Of a DNA stretch of 64,000 nt, positions 43,099-51,200 are shown piece after piece. The position numbers and the translations under genes are program-made. Position 1 is the first letter of the stretch; each line of letters opens with the position of its first letter. This DNA is from Mesorhizobium_L sp035547755 (lineage in GTDB: Bacteria > Pseudomonadota > Alphaproteobacteria > Rhizobiales > Rhizobiaceae): the NCBI GenBank assembly GCA_035547755.1, contig DASZUG010000066.1, forward strand, positions 74,784 through 138,783. The letters are read 5' to 3'. The notes under the pieces are model-generated. The model saw nothing but the letters and a program-made list of their open reading frames with translations, ran no database searches and was not told the origin of the DNA.

Positions 43099-43740
43099 AT
43101 GGGACAATTGAGGGCAGGGATCATTCCGGTCACGCCGTTCCAGCAGAATTGCGCCATCCTGTTCGATGAGGCGGAGAAGAAAGGTGTGGTCGTCGATCCC
43201 GGCGGCGAAGTTGACCGGATTCGCGAGGCGATCGACGCGAACGGCATCGGTATCGAGGCGATCTGGATCACGCATGGCCATATCGATCACGCCGGCGGGG
43301 CCATGGACCTCAAGGATGTGCTCGGCGTCGAGATCATCGGTCCGCACAGGGACGACGAACCGCTCCTGTCGAACCTTGAAGCGCAGGCGCTGCGTTTCGG
43401 TCTTCCCGATAAGGTGCGCAACTGCGTTCCCGACCGTTTTCTCGACGAGGGCGATACGGTTTCCTTCGGGGAGCATGTCTTCAAGGTCCTGCATTGTCCC
43501 GGCCACGCGCCGGGCCATGTCGTCTTCTACAATGAAGCGGCGAAGTTCGCGCATGTCGGCGACGTGCTTTTCCATGGCTCGATCGGGCGTACCGACCTGC
43601 CGGGCGGCGACCATGCCGCGCTCATCCGTTCGATCAAGGAAAAGCTTCTGCCCCTTGGCGACGAGATCGGCTTCCTCTGCGGCCACGGTCCGGGCGGGCG
43701 TTTCGGCGAGGAGCGGCGCACCAACCCGTTTCTGGTGTGA
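43099..43740 (+). CDS. Metallo-beta-lactamase fold hydrolase (glyoxalase II-like)
   Basis: This 213-residue protein has the metal motif ITHGHIDHAGG near residue 56, a later His in CPGHAPGHVVF, Asp in HVGDVLFHGSIGRTD and His in FLCGHGPGG. The YcbL/glyoxalase II-like subgroup hydrolyses thioesters with two metals. The start GQLRAGIIPVTPFQQNC is typical. ATG 43099 has GGAAGG 9 nt upstream; the gene lies 41 nt after ilvE on the same strand. The exact substrate is unknown. Confidence 0.88.
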   Translation: MGQLRAGIIPVTPFQQNCAILFDEAEKKGVVVDPGGEVDRIREAIDANGIGIEAIWITHGHIDHAGGAMDLKDVLGVEIIGPHRDDEPLLSNLEAQALRFGLPDKVRNCVPDRFLDEGDTVSFGEHVFKVLHCPGHAPGHVVFYNEAAKFAHVGDVLFHGSIGRTDLPGGDHAALIRSIKEKLLPLGDEIGFLCGHGPGGRFGEERRTNPFLV

Positions 43741-43866
43741 TCGGCAGAACCGGCCGGCTTTGGCTGCAAAAATGCGTCGCAGCTTTGGGATGTCTAAAAT
43801 CCACGACAGGTCAGCCGTCTCCGGAGACGATTTTCAGCGGATCGCTATAAATAGCTCCAGCAACGA

Positions 43867-44160
43867 TCAGTAGCCCGCCTCTTTCTGGTGCCGGAAGGCT
43901 AGAACATACACCGCATCGTCGACAGGCTCGTGACGGTACAGTGCCACATAACCGGAATCACCGAAGGCGATCACCAACTCGCGCAGTTCTGGCGTTTCCG
44001 GGAATGGCCGGCCAATATCGGGGCTGTTCTCCAGCAGCCGGAATTGCCGTTCGATGGCCTGGCCGGCTCGCCGTGCGGCCTCGGGAGCCTTGGTGGCCAG
44101 GAACCGCCGGCATCGCTCCAGGCCTTGCGCCGCGCTTCCGGTGACGATTACCTGTGGCAC
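43867..44160 (-). CDS. RelE/ParE-type toxin
   Basis: This 97-residue toxin has the ParE/RelE pattern: TGSAAQGLERCRRFLATKAP near residue 7, FRLLENSPDIGRPFPETPEL near 40, and a beta hairpin with GYVALYRHEPVDDAVYVLAF near 70. ParE toxins poison DNA gyrase; RelE toxins cut mRNA at the ribosome. I cannot tell which here. It overlaps the antitoxin by 13 nt. The gene appears intact, with no stop or shift. Confidence 0.87.
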   Translation of the reverse strand: MPQVIVTGSAAQGLERCRRFLATKAPEAARRAGQAIERQFRLLENSPDIGRPFPETPELRELVIAFGDSGYVALYRHEPVDDAVYVLAFRHQKEAGY

Positions 44161-44420
44161 TCTGGCGCCGGCTTTTCATCATCGGTGCCCCAGCTGTTCA
44201 ACCAGGCGCTGACTTCCTTGCCGGTCAGGTGGCGGCCGGTTTCCTTGTAGGCGGCCCAAGACGCCAGGGCTTCCTGCTTGAAGCTTTCGCGAGCTTCCTC
44301 GCGTTCGACGTATTGTTGGATGGCTTCGAGCATGATCCAGTGCGGTGAGCGGCGGCGCTGACTGGCGAGCTGCTGGACGCGCTCTTTAAGGCTGTTGTCG
44401 ATTTTGAGAGAGGTTGCCAT
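44148..44420 (-). CDS. CopG/ParD-type antitoxin
   Basis: The 90-residue protein starts MATSLKIDNSLKERVQQLAS, a ribbon-helix-helix DNA-binding domain, followed by RRSPHWIMLEAIQQYVEREE and a toxin-binding tail. It precedes and overlaps the toxin gene. A bulged palindrome with TATCAC/GTGATA arms lies 10 nt upstream of the start and is the likely operator. Antitoxin and toxin probably repress the pair together. Confidence 0.85.
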   Translation of the reverse strand: MATSLKIDNSLKERVQQLASQRRRSPHWIMLEAIQQYVEREEARESFKQEALASWAAYKETGRHLTGKEVSAWLNSWGTDDEKPAPECHR

Positions 44421-44430
44421 GGTGGCCTCG

Positions 44431-44455
44431 TATCACATAGTAATACCTAGTGATA
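44431..44455 (-). promoter_or_regulatory. Palindromic candidate operator of the ParDE-like module
   Basis: TATCACATAG (44431-44440) and CTAGTGATA (44447-44455) are inverted arms with one extra base in the left arm. The site ends 10 nt upstream of the antitoxin start. AT-rich sequence just beyond it on the minus strand (TATATTAT) may be the -10 box. Confidence 0.7.
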
Positions 44456-44546
44456 ATATAGCCCTTCGCCGCCCCTGAGTCCATACCGAGCGGCGGCACT
44501 CGAATTGCTATATCGCTGGCTTCGGGATCATTGCGAAAGAACTGGG

Positions 44547-45299
44547 ATGACGAAGTTTGACTCCTACATGATCTGCACGTCCCCGCGCATCGGTAGCACT
44601 TTGCTGTGCAAAATGCTGACAGCGACCGGCGTTGCAGGAAAACCCGATTCCTATTTTTTCGGAACTTCACTGGAAGCGTGGCTGGACGATTTGGGGATAG
44701 TGCCGGAGGAAGCCGCTGATGAGCATGAAATTCTGAAAGCGGCTTTCCGAGCAGCGCATGTCAAAGGGCGCAATGGCACCGATGTTTTCGGGTTGCGCAT
44801 GCAGCGCCACAGCTTTGAGTTCTTTTGCGAGAAACTGGCAGTCCTCCATCCCGGTCGGTTGACCGATCGCGAGCGCTTCCGGCAGGCATTCGGCTCGACG
44901 TTGTTCTTGCACCTGACCCGTCCCGACAAGATCGGACAGGCGGTGTCATACCTGAAAGCTCAGCAAACTGGCCTATGGCATGTTGCGCCAAACGGTTCCG
45001 AATTGGAACGGCTCGCTCCGCATCGGGAGCCTCGCTATGACCGCGAAGCGATACGGGCCTGCGTCGAGACGATGTCCGCCTATGACCGTGACTGGAATGA
45101 CTGGTTCGCGCGCGAAGGCATCGAACCACTCCGCATTTCATATGATGATCTCTCCGCCGATCCCATCGAAACCTTGCGCCATGTCTTGGAGCAGTTGGGG
45201 CTTGACCAAGCCGCAGTGGACGGCGTGACGCCGGGTGTCAGGAAGCTGGCCGACGGTACCAACCGGGAATGGGTGGCTCGGTATCTCTCCGAGCAGTGA
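44547..45299 (+). CDS. Stf0-type sulfotransferase
   Basis: This 250-residue protein opens with YMICTSPRIGSTLLCKML, the 5'-phosphosulfate loop of PAPS-dependent sulfotransferases. It continues with FGLRMQRHSFEFFCEKL near residue 80 and LHLTRPDKIGQAVSYLKAQQ near 116, the 3'-phosphate-binding region of Stf0. Stf0 in mycobacteria sulfates trehalose. In rhizobia such enzymes may act on surface glycans or sugars. ATG 44547 fits the family start. It lies between two toxin-antitoxin modules in an accessory islet, with no partner genes. Confidence 0.87.
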   Translation: MTKFDSYMICTSPRIGSTLLCKMLTATGVAGKPDSYFFGTSLEAWLDDLGIVPEEAADEHEILKAAFRAAHVKGRNGTDVFGLRMQRHSFEFFCEKLAVLHPGRLTDRERFRQAFGSTLFLHLTRPDKIGQAVSYLKAQQTGLWHVAPNGSELERLAPHREPRYDREAIRACVETMSAYDRDWNDWFAREGIEPLRISYDDLSADPIETLRHVLEQLGLDQAAVDGVTPGVRKLADGTNREWVARYLSEQ

Positions 45300-45390
45300 T
45301 CGCCTGAGGCCGGAGGCAGCCCGACCTTTCTGGGACTTTCCTTTGTGCACAAATCCTGAAATTCGCAATTGATTTGCTCTCTAGCCAATG

Positions 45391-45408
45391 TGTATCAATA
45401 TTGATACA
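45391..45408 (+). promoter_or_regulatory. Perfect 18-bp palindrome upstream of the HigBA-like module
   Basis: TGTATCAATATTGATACA reads the same on both strands. It lies 15 nt before the toxin GTG and is in the place expected of a HigA-type autoregulatory operator. Its perfection suggests that regulation of the module may still be selected although the toxin is broken. Confidence 0.8.
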
Positions 45409-45422
45409 GTACAGCCATAAAG

Positions 45423-45730
45423 GTGATTGAGTGGCTTGGGAGCAGCAGGGCGGATGTTCGGACGTTTCCTGATGATGCGCGGATAGAGGCCGCTTGGCAG
45501 CTCGAACTTGTCCAGCGCGGAGATGATCCTGCCGATTGGAAGCCATGCAGACCGTAGGGCCAGGTGTCAGGGAAATCAGGATTCGGGAGGCATTGGGAGC
45601 GTTCCGCATCATCTATCTGGCGGCATTGGAGGATCGCGTTTTGGTGCTTCATGCGTTCAAGAAGAAGACGCAGACCACATCAAAGAAAGACCTCGATCTG
45701 GCTGCCCCTGAAACGATGGAAGGCAGAACG
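45423..45730 (+). pseudogene. HigB/RelE-like toxin, frameshifted
   Basis: From GTG 45423 the frame reads IEWLGSSRADVRTFPDD then QLELVQRGDDPADWKP and stops at TAG 45557. The rest of the toxin, MQTVGPGVREIRIREALGAF then VLVLHAFKKKTQTTSKKDLD, continues in another frame from about 45545. Inserting one base in CCATG near 45543 would restore DWKP-x-QTVGPGVREIRI, which is how family members read. So one nucleotide appears lost. No stop separates the remnant from the antitoxin frame. The toxin should be inactive unless a programmed shift occurs; an assembly error is also possible. Confidence 0.8.
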
Positions 45731-46012
45731 ATGAATGTAGAAATCTATGAAAATGTCTGGGATGTCCTGGCCGACACGGAACAAGAGGCTGCAAACCTGA
45801 AAGCGCGCTCGGCGCTCCTTTACGAAATCCGTAAGGCGGTCCAGCGTTGGAACATTTCCCAGGAGGAAGCTGGCAAGCGGCTCGGATTGACGCGCCCCCG
45901 CACCAATGATCTGCTGCGCGGCAAGCTCGCCAAATTCTCGCTTGACGCGCTCGTCAACATCGCGGCTTCCGCGCATCTGGATATTGAAATCCGGATAAAG
46001 GACGCGGCGTAA
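45731..46012 (+). CDS. HigA-like XRE antitoxin
   Basis: This 93-residue protein has an XRE helix-turn-helix: WNISQEEAGKRLGLTRPRTN near residue 40 and LLRGKLAKFSLDALVNIA. It is the partner of the HigB-like toxin. GGAAGG lies 7 nt upstream of ATG 45731, which I prefer to ATG 45716. The same frame is open upstream through the toxin remnant to 45536, so a toxin-antitoxin fusion could be read if translation starts at ATG 45545 or earlier. The antitoxin itself looks intact. Confidence 0.85.
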   Translation: MNVEIYENVWDVLADTEQEAANLKARSALLYEIRKAVQRWNISQEEAGKRLGLTRPRTNDLLRGKLAKFSLDALVNIAASAHLDIEIRIKDAA

Positions 46013-46226
46013 TCATGGGGCGCGCAGCGGGCGGCAGCCAGCCAATCCCGGCACATCAGAGACATGTCGCATTGGCATGATCTGCAACAGGAAGCCGGTG
46101 CGCGGCCATCGAAATTCCAAAGCGGCCGCGGGTTCCGGTCGTGCCTCATGCTGCGGCCGGAACTTGAGTCGCAGCGCGTACACTCTCCCGCGAGGATTGG
46201 CGCGCGTGCAGGGCTGATGGGGCCGC
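46013..46226. other. 214-bp intergenic region between higA-like and csp genes
   Basis: I see no gene, repeat family or clear terminator here. The minus-strand frame crossing this gap is an antisense shadow of the antitoxin with no family-like sequence. Confidence 0.3.
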
Positions 46227-46439
46227 TCAACCGACCGTGAGATTGACTGCCTTCGGTCCCTTGCCGCGCTTGTCCGGCTCGGTCTCGAATGTCACCTGCT
46301 GTCCGTCCTCGAGACCGGGAAGGCCGGAGGCCTGCACAGCCGAAATATGGACGAAGACGTCCTTGCCGCCATCAGCCGGCGTGATGAAGCCGTAACCCTT
46401 GGCATGATTGAAGAACTTAACGGTGCCGGATTGCGGCAT
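46227..46439 (-). CDS. Cold-shock protein (Csp) 1
   Basis: This 70-residue cold-shock domain protein has RNP1 KGYGFITP and RNP2 DVFVHISAV, which bind single-stranded RNA or DNA. Such proteins melt RNA structure at low temperature, although many are constitutive. AAGGAG lies 8 nt before ATG 46439, and the longer frame from 46466 is not conserved. A second csp gene lies 540 bp upstream on the same strand, with a shared 30-nt element in front of each. Confidence 0.93.
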   Translation of the reverse strand: MPQSGTVKFFNHAKGYGFITPADGGKDVFVHISAVQASGLPGLEDGQQVTFETEPDKRGKGPKAVNLTVG

Positions 46440-46692
46440 TAGAGGAACTCCTTCTCCCATCATCAAGTTGTCCCTAGACCGCCATTGACGGCCTATTTTG
46501 TTTTTTGCATCGGATCATTCCGAAACCGATCTCACTTTCGGTCCGATGTTTCAGGTGGACGCACTCGCGCGACGCCCGTTCGGTCGTTTACAGGGGGAGA
46601 AGAAACAGTTGGCACGCGCCGGGGTTTTGCCGAACCCTCTCTTCTCGCGGGCCACCCGGGTGCAAAGCACGTTTCAAGTCCGGGGCATGCTA

Positions 46693-46722
46693 TTCCAGTC
46701 TCCGGGCCGGCAAATACCCGAA
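46693..46722 (-). repeat. 30-nt element upstream of csp1 (copy 1)
   Basis: This stretch and the one at 47310-47339 agree at 28 of 30 positions. They begin TTCCAGTCTCCGGG and end CCCGAA on the plus strand. CGGG and CCCG within each copy can pair as a small hairpin. It lies 254 nt upstream of the csp1 ATG. Confidence 0.8.
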
Positions 46723-46797
46723 GCTGGATTGTGCGCATCCTTTTGTCGATAGTTCAATGAAAAGTTTTTTAAGCGACCATGACAATGGTTTAGGCAG

Positions 46798-46906
46798 AGC
46801 ACGATCCGGAAAAGTGGATGCCGATTTTCCGAAAAGATCATGCTAAAAAAAGAGTACATCATCCGGAAAAGCGGATGCCGGTATTCCGGTAAAGATCATG
46901 CTCATG
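46798..46906. repeat. Two tandem copies of a rhizobial palindromic element
   Basis: Both copies read GATCCGGAAAAGYGGATGCC-like sequence, then an ATTTTCCG or TATTCCGG segment, then AAAGATCATGCT. The period is 61 nt (46798-46844 and 46859-46906). I know this element as one of the commonest intergenic repeats of Mesorhizobium-type genomes. It lies between the two csp genes, next to the csp2 terminator. Confidence 0.8.
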
Positions 46907-46911
46907 CAGAG

Positions 46912-46941
46912 AGAAAAAAGGCGCCGCATCGCTGCGGCGCC
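46912..46941 (-). terminator. Rho-independent terminator of csp2
   Basis: GGCGCCGC (46920-46927) and GCGGCGCC (46934-46941) form an 8-bp GC stem with a 6-nt loop. On the minus strand it is followed by TTTTTT (46914-46919 complement). It starts 37 nt past the csp2 stop. Confidence 0.9.
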
Positions 46942-46977
46942 TTCGGGTTCTGGACGAGCCCGTGTGGGCTGAACGGC

Positions 46978-47190
46978 TTACGCCGCGCGCAGATTGACCG
47001 CCTTCGGGCCCTTGCCCATGCGGTCGGGCTCGACGTCGAACGTGACCTTCTGGCCATCGACGAGCGTGCGCATGCCGGAAGCTTCGACAGCGGAGATGTG
47101 AACGAAAACGTCCTTGGCGCCGCCATCGGGCGTAATGAAGCCAAAGCCTTTGGTGGTATTGAAGAACTTGACGGTACCGGTCTGGGCCAT
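46978..47190 (-). CDS. Cold-shock protein (Csp) 2
   Basis: The 70-residue cold-shock domain protein starts MAQTGTVKFFN, with RNP1 KGFGFITP and RNP2 DVFVHISAV, and is a paralog of csp1 (most residues identical). GGGAAAAGGAG lies just upstream of ATG 47190. A small hairpin occurs in the leader (47227-47243) and a strong terminator follows. A 30-nt element shared with csp1 lies 120 nt upstream. The long leader is in keeping with post-transcriptional control, by analogy with cspA. Confidence 0.93.
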   Translation of the reverse strand: MAQTGTVKFFNTTKGFGFITPDGGAKDVFVHISAVEASGMRTLVDGQKVTFDVEPDRMGKGPKAVNLRAA

Positions 47191-47226
47191 GGGAAAAACT
47201 CCTTTTCCCTTTCGTGTTTCTGGCAT

Positions 47227-47243
47227 CCGTGCAACGCGCACGG
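47227..47243 (-). promoter_or_regulatory. Hairpin in the csp2 leader
   Basis: CCGTGC and GCACGG form a perfect 6-bp stem with loop AACGC (plus-strand reading), 37 nt upstream of the csp2 ATG. It may be a leader structure controlling translation. It is not present in front of csp1. Confidence 0.4.
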
Positions 47244-47309
47244 CTTCGCCTCCCGCTCGCGCGGGGCTGTCAGATATTTACGGTATCGGGGAAAGGGTCG
47301 TCCAAAACG

Positions 47310-47339
47310 TTCCAGTCTCCGGGTCGGCAAATGCCCGAA
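47310..47339 (-). repeat. 30-nt element upstream of csp2 (copy 2)
   Basis: Partner of the element at 46693-46722, with two transitions between them. It lies 120 nt upstream of the csp2 ATG. It is probably a promoter or leader piece retained from the gene duplication. Confidence 0.8.
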
Positions 47340-47446
47340 CATGCGCTTTGTGGCATAAAACGGATAGGGGCGCAAGCCGGTACATAGTGATACAGGAACC
47401 ATGGGCTGCGCAGACTTTCTCGAATGACAGCCAAGGAGAACATGGA

Positions 47447-48118
47447 ATGCCAGCGAGAGAGACCAAAGCGATCAAGCCAAAATCCGCGAACACGCCAGAA
47501 GAGGATATTGAAAGTCAGCGTAAATATCTGTTTGCCGGTATTGCGGTCGCCGGCCCGGTGACTATCGTTTTATGGTTGGCCATCGACCTGCTCATGCCCC
47601 CGTTGCCGGGAATGACAGAGCCGTCGGCGCGAATGGGATTCGCCCTTGGCTGCTGCTGCCTGGCGGTCCTTTTCTGCCTGGTCTCGGGCATCGAAGCTGT
47701 TTCGCATGAGCGGCTGGGTTCGCCTGCGATAAATCCTCTGAGCGGGTATGAAACGCAGCGGATGAAAATCAATGAGCGCTATCTGCAACAGACGCTGGAG
47801 CAGCTTCTCGTGTTCATACCCGGCCTCTTCGCCTTGGCCTTTTATGCCTCCGATGGAAGGGCGATGCGCGCCGTCGTCGCAACCACGGCCGTCTGGATCC
47901 TTTCCCGCGCCGCGTTCTGGATCAGTTATCATTTCGGACCGCAGCACCGGACGATCGGATTGACTGGTATGGTGCAAAGCATGCTGGTGCTGTTCTATGT
48001 CTGCGGCCGCTTCGGCTACCAATGGGCAGGGATCGCGGGAGCGATCGCTCCCATAGGGCTTTTCCTTGTCCTCGAAGCGTTTCTCGTTTGGGCCACGCGT
48101 CCCTTGCCATCTCGCTGA
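47447..48118 (+). CDS. MAPEG family membrane protein
   Basis: This 223-residue protein has four to five hydrophobic helices after a charged N-terminal tail of about 28 residues. The MAPEG-like motif is INERYLQQTLEQLLVFIPGL near residue 107, with the Asn and Glu that in this family help bind glutathione or the substrate. MAPEG enzymes are trimeric membrane proteins related to microsomal glutathione transferase. AAGGAG lies 8 nt before ATG 47447; the long upstream frame overlaps the csp2 leader and is not real. Function in bacteria is mostly unknown. Confidence 0.8.
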   Translation: MPARETKAIKPKSANTPEEDIESQRKYLFAGIAVAGPVTIVLWLAIDLLMPPLPGMTEPSARMGFALGCCCLAVLFCLVSGIEAVSHERLGSPAINPLSGYETQRMKINERYLQQTLEQLLVFIPGLFALAFYASDGRAMRAVVATTAVWILSRAAFWISYHFGPQHRTIGLTGMVQSMLVLFYVCGRFGYQWAGIAGAIAPIGLFLVLEAFLVWATRPLPSR

Positions 48119-48257
48119 TCGTTTCCTGGCCGGCCGCGGACGTGTTCGATCGACTGTGTTTCTCCTGACAATCTGCTGTCAGGAAACCGGGCGACGCGCC
48201 GTGCTTTTCCACCGCTCCGGCCTTTTCATCCCCGCTTGCTGTTGCCATATTCGGCCC

Positions 48258-51200
48258 ATGGCAAGACCCCCCCATAAGAACCGGCCGCCCAGGCAGGCGG
48301 ATGACGAGCGCGGCGCTCGCAAACGGCGCAGCCCGCTCACCGACTTCATAGATGCATCCGAACCGCTGCACGGCTTCGGCGAGTCGCCGCAACCGGAATT
48401 GTCCGGCACGCCGCTTTCGGGATCGATCGCCGATTGGGCCGAGGAGATCGCGAGAGAGGCGGAGATTTCCTCCCCCCCTGAGGTGGAGGTGGCCGCGAAG
48501 CGGGCGGAGAGGGTCGACCGAGGAAGTGAGCCGACTTCGCGAAAGGACAAATCGTTCGACGATCAGGCGACCCCACCCGGCCGGCCTGCGGCCGTCCACC
48601 CTCCCCTCAAGGGGGAGGGAAAGACGCCGAAACGCATCCCCGAGCGCTCTTCCGCTCCCACCCGAACCGGGCGCGGTACGTCGATGGGCGGGGCGGCGTC
48701 GGCGAAGGAACGCGCTTCCGTCGGTCTCAACCCGGTGGCCGGGCTCGATGTCAGCCTGGAAGAGGCCGATGCGCTGAACAATTCGGGCGTTACCGCTACC
48801 GTAGCGGCGCTATCCAAGCTGATCGAAGGCGGCAACCCGCTGCACAAGGACGGCCAGTTGTGGGTGCCGCACCGGCCCGAGCGGCCGGAGAAGTCGGAAG
48901 GCGGCATCGCGATCAAGATGGTGTCGGACTATGAGCCGGCCGGCGACCAGCCGACCGCGATCGCCGATCTCGTCGAAGGCATCGACCGCAACGACCGCAA
49001 CCAGGTGCTGCTCGGCGTCACCGGATCGGGCAAGACCTTCACCATGGCGAAGGTCATCGAGGCGACGCAGCGGCCGGCGCTCATCCTGGCGCCCAACAAG
49101 ACGCTCGCGGCGCAACTCTATGGCGAGTTCAAGAACTTCTTTCCGGACAATGCCGTCGAGTATTTCGTCTCCTATTACGACTATTACCAGCCCGAGGCCT
49201 ATGTGCCCAGGACGGATACCTATATCGAGAAGGAATCCTCGATCAACGAGCAGATCGACCGCATGCGCCACTCGGCGACGCGTTCCCTGCTCGAACGCGA
49301 CGATGTGGTGATCGTCGCCTCGGTCTCCTGCATCTATGGTATCGGCTCGGTCGAAACCTATACGGCGATGACCTTCCAGATGACGCTCGGCGACCGGTTG
49401 GACCAGCGGCAACTGCTCGCCGATCTCGTGGCGCAGCAATACAAGCGGCAGGACATCAATTTCGTGCGCGGCTCCTTCCGTGTGCGCGGCGATACGATCG
49501 AGATCTTTCCCGCGCACCTTGAGGATCGTGCCTGGCGCATCTCCATGTTTGGCGACGAGATCGACGCCATCACCGAATTCGATCCGCTGACCGGGCAGAA
49601 GACCGGCGACCTCAAGAGCGTCAAGATCTACGCCAATTCGCACTATGTCACGCCGCGGCCGACGCTCAACCAGGCAATCAAGTCAATCCGGGAAGAACTG
49701 AGGTTCCGTCTCGCCGAACTGGAGAGGGCAGGGCGGCTCTTGGAGGCGCAGCGGCTGGAGCAGCGCACGCGCTTCGACCTCGAAATGCTGGAGGCGACGG
49801 GCTCCTGCGCCGGTATCGAGAACTATTCGCGCTATCTTACCGGCCGCCAGCCCGGCGAGCCGCCGCCGACGCTCTTCGAATACATTCCCGACAACGCCAT
49901 CATCTTCGTCGATGAGAGCCACCAGACCATTCCGCAGATCGGCGGCATGTATCGCGGCGACTTCCGGCGCAAGGCGACGCTCGCGGAATATGGCTTCCGC
50001 CTGCCGTCCTGCATGGACAACCGGCCGCTGCGCTTCGAGGAATGGGACGCGATGCGGCCAGCTACCGTCGCCGTTTCCGCCACGCCCGGCAAATGGGAGA
50101 TGGAGGAGGCGGGCGGCGTCTTCGCCGAGCAGGTTATCCGCCCGACCGGGCTTATCGATCCGCCGGTGGAAGTCCGTCCGGCAAAGGCGCAGGTGGACGA
50201 TGTCGTCGGCGAGATCCGCGAGACGACGCGCAAGGGTTACCGCACGCTGGTCACGGTGCTGACCAAGCGCATGGCCGAGGACCTCACCGAATACCTGCAC
50301 GAGAACGGCATTCGTGTCCGCTACATGCACTCCGACGTGGAGACGCTGGAGCGCATCGAGATTTTGCGCGATCTGCGCCTCGGCGCCTTCGACGTGCTGG
50401 TCGGCATCAATCTCCTGCGCGAGGGCCTCGACATTCCCGAATGCGGCCTTGTCGCCATCCTCGACGCCGACAAGGAAGGATTTCTACGGTCCGAGACCTC
50501 GCTCATCCAGACGATCGGCCGCGCGGCGCGCAATGTCGACGGCAAGGTCGTCCTCTATGCCGACCAGATCACCGGCTCGATGGAGCGCGCCATGGTCGAA
50601 ACCAGCCGCCGGCGTGAAAAGCAGGCGGCGTGGAACGCCGAACACGGCATCACGCCGGAGAGCGTGAAGTCGCGCATCGCCGACATCCTCGATTCCGTCT
50701 ACGAGAAGGATCACGTCCGCGCCGACATCAAGGGCTTCGCCGAGAACGAGGGCGCGCTGATCGGCAACAATCTGAAGGCGCATCTGGAAGCGCTGGAAAA
50801 ACAGATGCGTGATGCCGCCGCCGATCTCGATTTCGAGCGCGCTGCGCGCCTGCGCGACGAGATCAAGCGGCTCAGGGAAGCGGAACTGGAGATCGCCGAC
50901 GATCCGCTGGCGCGCGATGTCGAGCGGGAGAGCCCCGCGAGCGGACGGGAAAAGGGAAGGCACAACAAGGGAAGAGAGCGGCACAGAACGGTGGACAGCG
51001 GCGGCTCGCTCTTCGCCAAGCCCGATCTCGACCAGATGGGCACGAGCGGCGACCACGCCGAACCCGCCGGCGCCATCCCGCGCTCGCTGTTCAAGAAACA
51101 ATCCGCGCGCGAGGCGCACGGCTCCGATTTCGGCATCCCGGAAGACGAGCGGGCGCGCTCCCTGTTCCGGAAGAACACGCTGGACGAAATGACCGTGCGC

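Noticed and set aside
45820..46230. 136-residue minus-strand frame over the antitoxin
   Set aside because: It is antisense to an antitoxin with a clear helix-turn-helix and has no family-like sequence.
46797..46906. Tandem repeats between csp genes as a CRISPR array
   Set aside because: There are only two units, each palindromic over its length and without unique spacers of constant size. They match a known type of rhizobial intergenic element.
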